A DNA stretch of 7,863 nucleotides, taken from the NCBI GenBank assembly GCA_021803645.1, contig JAJZLI010000026.1, positions 1 through 7,863 of the forward strand. The letters are read 5' to 3'. A program made the translations under genes and the position numbers. This DNA is from a bacterium. Its GTDB lineage: Bacteria; Patescibacteriota; Dojkabacteria; JAKAPS01; JAJZLI01. Below are positions 6,534-7,863 of this stretch, one piece after another; positions within the stretch are counted from its first letter, which is position 1, and the number at the start of each line of letters is the position of its first letter. The notes beneath the pieces are model-generated. The model saw only the letters and a list, made by a program, of their open reading frames with translations. It ran no database searches and was not told where the DNA came from.

Positions 6534-7526
6534 GGTATGCCATTTATTTCTCGTATACTCATTGAAGTTTGTCAAAAGCTAAATTTAAAAATTGTCTTTG
6601 AAGAGGAATATGGTTATGCTGGTTATATAACTACCCCTTCTGGCAAAAGGTTATTTTTTAATAATGGAAGATTTGATGTTAATCCTGGAGGAGCAATAGA
6701 TATTGCTAATGATAAGGCATATACAACTTACTTTTTGAAAAGTTTTGGGTTTTCTGTCCCTTGTGAAAAGACTTTTTTTAACGAAATTCACAATAGTAAG
6801 CTTCAAATAAAGAGAAATATTGATGATGGATTAGATTTTGCTCTAAGTATAGGTTTTCCTGTTATCGTAAAACCTAATAGTCTTAGTCAGGGGAAATATG
6901 TATTTAAGGTCGGTAGCAAAGAAGATTATTACAAGGCGTCAAGTGTAATTTTGGAATCAAATCCGGTGATGTTGGTTCAAAAATATTATTCTGGGAAGGA
7001 TTATAGATTTCTAGTTTTTAATAAAAAATTATATGCATGCTATCTAAAAATTCCCCTTTCTATTGTGGGTAATGGACATAGTAGCATATTAGAGTTAATT
7101 GACGACAAGATCCTAAAATTAGAAAAATTAAAACGTAATTTCAATTTTGATGTATACAAGGAGCAAGTTATAATGGTTCTTTATAGAGATGGGCTTAATT
7201 TTGATTCTGTATTAGAGGAAGGTAGAGTTTTGTATTTACTTGACAATGCAAATGCCTCCTCGGGAGGTGATGTTATAGATGTTACAAAAGAAGTTTCTTC
7301 ATTTTTTGCTAAAGTTGCTATAGATGCTGTTTCTTCTATGAATCTTGTCCTTGCTGGCCTCGATATGATTATTGACGATATATCTAGTCCCTCTTATTAT
7401 ACTATTTTAGAAATTAATAGCGCACCTTCAATGTCACATTTTGCTAAGCTAGGGGACGAACAAGAAATTGCTGTTAAAAAATTATACTTTGATTTAGTCT
7501 CATATATGATTAAATATTCTTCATAA
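6522..7526 (+). CDS. ATP-grasp ligase related to GshF and cyanophycin synthetase modules
   Basis: A single-domain ATP-grasp enzyme of 334 residues. Such enzymes use ATP to make an acyl phosphate and then an amide or peptide bond. Visible features are IVKPNS with Lys117 (ATP), the small loop SLSQGKYV (120-127), VQKYYSGKDYRFLVF (152-166, hinge and substrate region), IPLSIVGNGHSSILELI (177-193), NANASSGGDVIDVT (242-255), Asp281 in AGLDMII and Glu297/Asn299 in LEINSAPSM (Mg binding). The GGD-x-IDVT and preceding N-x-S pattern is shared by the glutathione-synthetase half of GshF and by the ATP-grasp part of cyanophycin synthetase. Neither the GshF glutamate-cysteine ligase part nor the Mur-like domain of CphA is present, so it is a stand-alone ligase of unknown substrate. 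It is divergent from the Cys-rich peptide gene, with 44 nt between the two start codons. Its 3' end overlaps the next gene by 17 nt. Confidence 0.85.
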   Translation: MKIKGMPFISRILIEVCQKLNLKIVFEEEYGYAGYITTPSGKRLFFNNGRFDVNPGGAIDIANDKAYTTYFLKSFGFSVPCEKTFFNEIHNSKLQIKRNIDDGLDFALSIGFPVIVKPNSLSQGKYVFKVGSKEDYYKASSVILESNPVMLVQKYYSGKDYRFLVFNKKLYACYLKIPLSIVGNGHSSILELIDDKILKLEKLKRNFNFDVYKEQVIMVLYRDGLNFDSVLEEGRVLYLLDNANASSGGDVIDVTKEVSSFFAKVAIDAVSSMNLVLAGLDMIIDDISSPSYYTILEINSAPSMSHFAKLGDEQEIAVKKLYFDLVSYMIKYSS

Positions 7527-7743
7527 CAAAATCAATCTCCTCAGGTGAAATATTTCCTCTTTTTTGTATCCTCCCTATCTCTTCATTGGTCGTGCTCATT
7601 TCATTTTTTGAAAGTATTAGTATTTCATTATTATTCTTGAGGCTTGATATATTATACCCTTCCCTTATCTTTTCTAAATTTGAATTGTAAACTCCGTTAA
7701 ATAGAATTTTATTTTTTTGATTATCTTTTTTTCTGACAACCAA
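7510..7743 (-). CDS. Hypothetical small charged protein
   Basis: Up to 77 residues, not recognised. The codon pattern is purine-rich on the minus strand as in the neighbouring genes, and it stops with TAA, which favours a real gene. The sequence is rich in Asn, Lys and Glu, has no Cys or Trp, no membrane segment and no signal peptide, and ends in a probable amphipathic helix (NISPEEIDFVMKNI). The start is uncertain: TTG at 7743 is the only conventional start near the 5' end of the frame and has no SD; the frame stays open back to a TGA at 7800-7798. It converges on the ATP-grasp gene and overlaps its last 17 nt. No function can be assigned. Confidence 0.5.
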   Translation of the reverse strand: MVVRKKDNQKNKILFNGVYNSNLEKIREGYNISSLKNNNEILILSKNEMSTTNEEIGRIQKRGNISPEEIDFVMKNI

Positions 7744-7768
7744 ATTTGTTAATTGGATATCTTGAAAT

Positions 7769-7863
7769 ATGAAATCATTTTCTCTTTTTACACAAATTCA
7801 AATAGAGAATGGAGTTATACCATTTAAATTAATACATATTTTAGAGTTTTTAAACATAGATTA
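7769..7863 (+). CDS. Start of an unrecognised gene, cut by the window edge
   Basis: An ATG at 7769 opens a frame of 31 codons that reaches the right edge without a stop. The peptide begins MKSFSLFTQIQIENG and continues with an alternating hydrophobic pattern (VIPFKLIHILEFLNID), plausible as protein. A TGA lies two codons upstream, so this is the first start in the frame. No SD is seen; TATCTT at 7758-7763 could be a weak -10 for a near-leaderless transcript. The gene would be divergent from the small ORF on its left. With 31 codons the reading is suggestive only, and no family can be named. Confidence 0.45.
   Translation, partial: MKSFSLFTQIQIENGVIPFKLIHILEFLNID

Noticed and set aside
7527..7560. 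Terminator for the ATP-grasp gene (AGGTGAAATATTTCCT then CTTTTTT)
   Set aside because: The short stem leaves no loop without losing several pairs; too weak to call, though the T tract is suggestive.
7798..7800. UGA recoded as Gly or Trp
   Set aside because: The TGA inside the right-end frame prompted this, but nrdA, murF, mraY and the ATP-grasp gene contain no in-frame TGA over about 2,000 codons, which would be very unlikely in a recoded AT-rich genome.
1..7863. CRISPR arrays, insertion sequences, tRNA or rRNA genes
   Set aside because: No regularly spaced repeats, transposase motifs, inverted terminal repeats or cloverleaf-forming segments were seen on either strand.

Overview
This is an AT-rich window of ordinary bacterial chromosome, densely packed, with most genes on the minus strand. 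Several traits point to Patescibacteria (candidate phyla radiation, CPR) or a similar streamlined lineage: a MurF that lacks its usual N-terminal domain and starts with a short hydrophobic segment, a MraY with a long extra cytoplasmic stretch, almost no Shine-Dalgarno (SD) sequences, at least one apparently leaderless gene, and seven complete well-supported or likely genes that all stop with TAA. The lineage is an inference from these traits. UGA is a stop here: the 924-residue ribonucleotide reductase contains no internal TGA, which argues against the UGA-reassigned codes.

Left part (1-3192, minus strand): a class I ribonucleotide reductase operon, nrdA followed by the cut-off start of nrdB. 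The leader upstream of nrdA has a perfect TTGACA -35 element and a short Cys-containing reading frame ending 2 nt before the nrdA start.

Middle (3193-6303, minus strand): a tight cell-wall operon of three genes, an NlpC/P60-like cysteine hydrolase with no signal peptide, mraY (lipid I synthesis) and murF (addition of D-Ala-D-Ala). Spacing is 4 and 9 nt. A TATAAT box lies just before the first gene.

Right-centre (6316-7526): the most interesting locus. A 31-residue peptide with nine cysteines (four CxC motifs plus a final Cys), too short for ordinary gene calling, is encoded at 6382-6477 on the minus strand. It has the only strong SD in the window, its own promoter and its own intrinsic terminator. 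Its spacing closely resembles small copper metallothioneins of fungi. Back to back with it, and sharing an overlapping promoter, is a plus-strand ATP-grasp ligase related to the GshF and cyanophycin synthetase modules. This gene is probably transcribed leaderless. A metallothionein-like peptide paired with a thiol-peptide or amide ligase suggests a small metal or redox module, but this is a hypothesis.

Right end (7510-7863): a small unrecognised minus-strand ORF converges on and overlaps the ATP-grasp gene by 17 nt. A probable plus-strand gene starts at 7769 and runs off the window.
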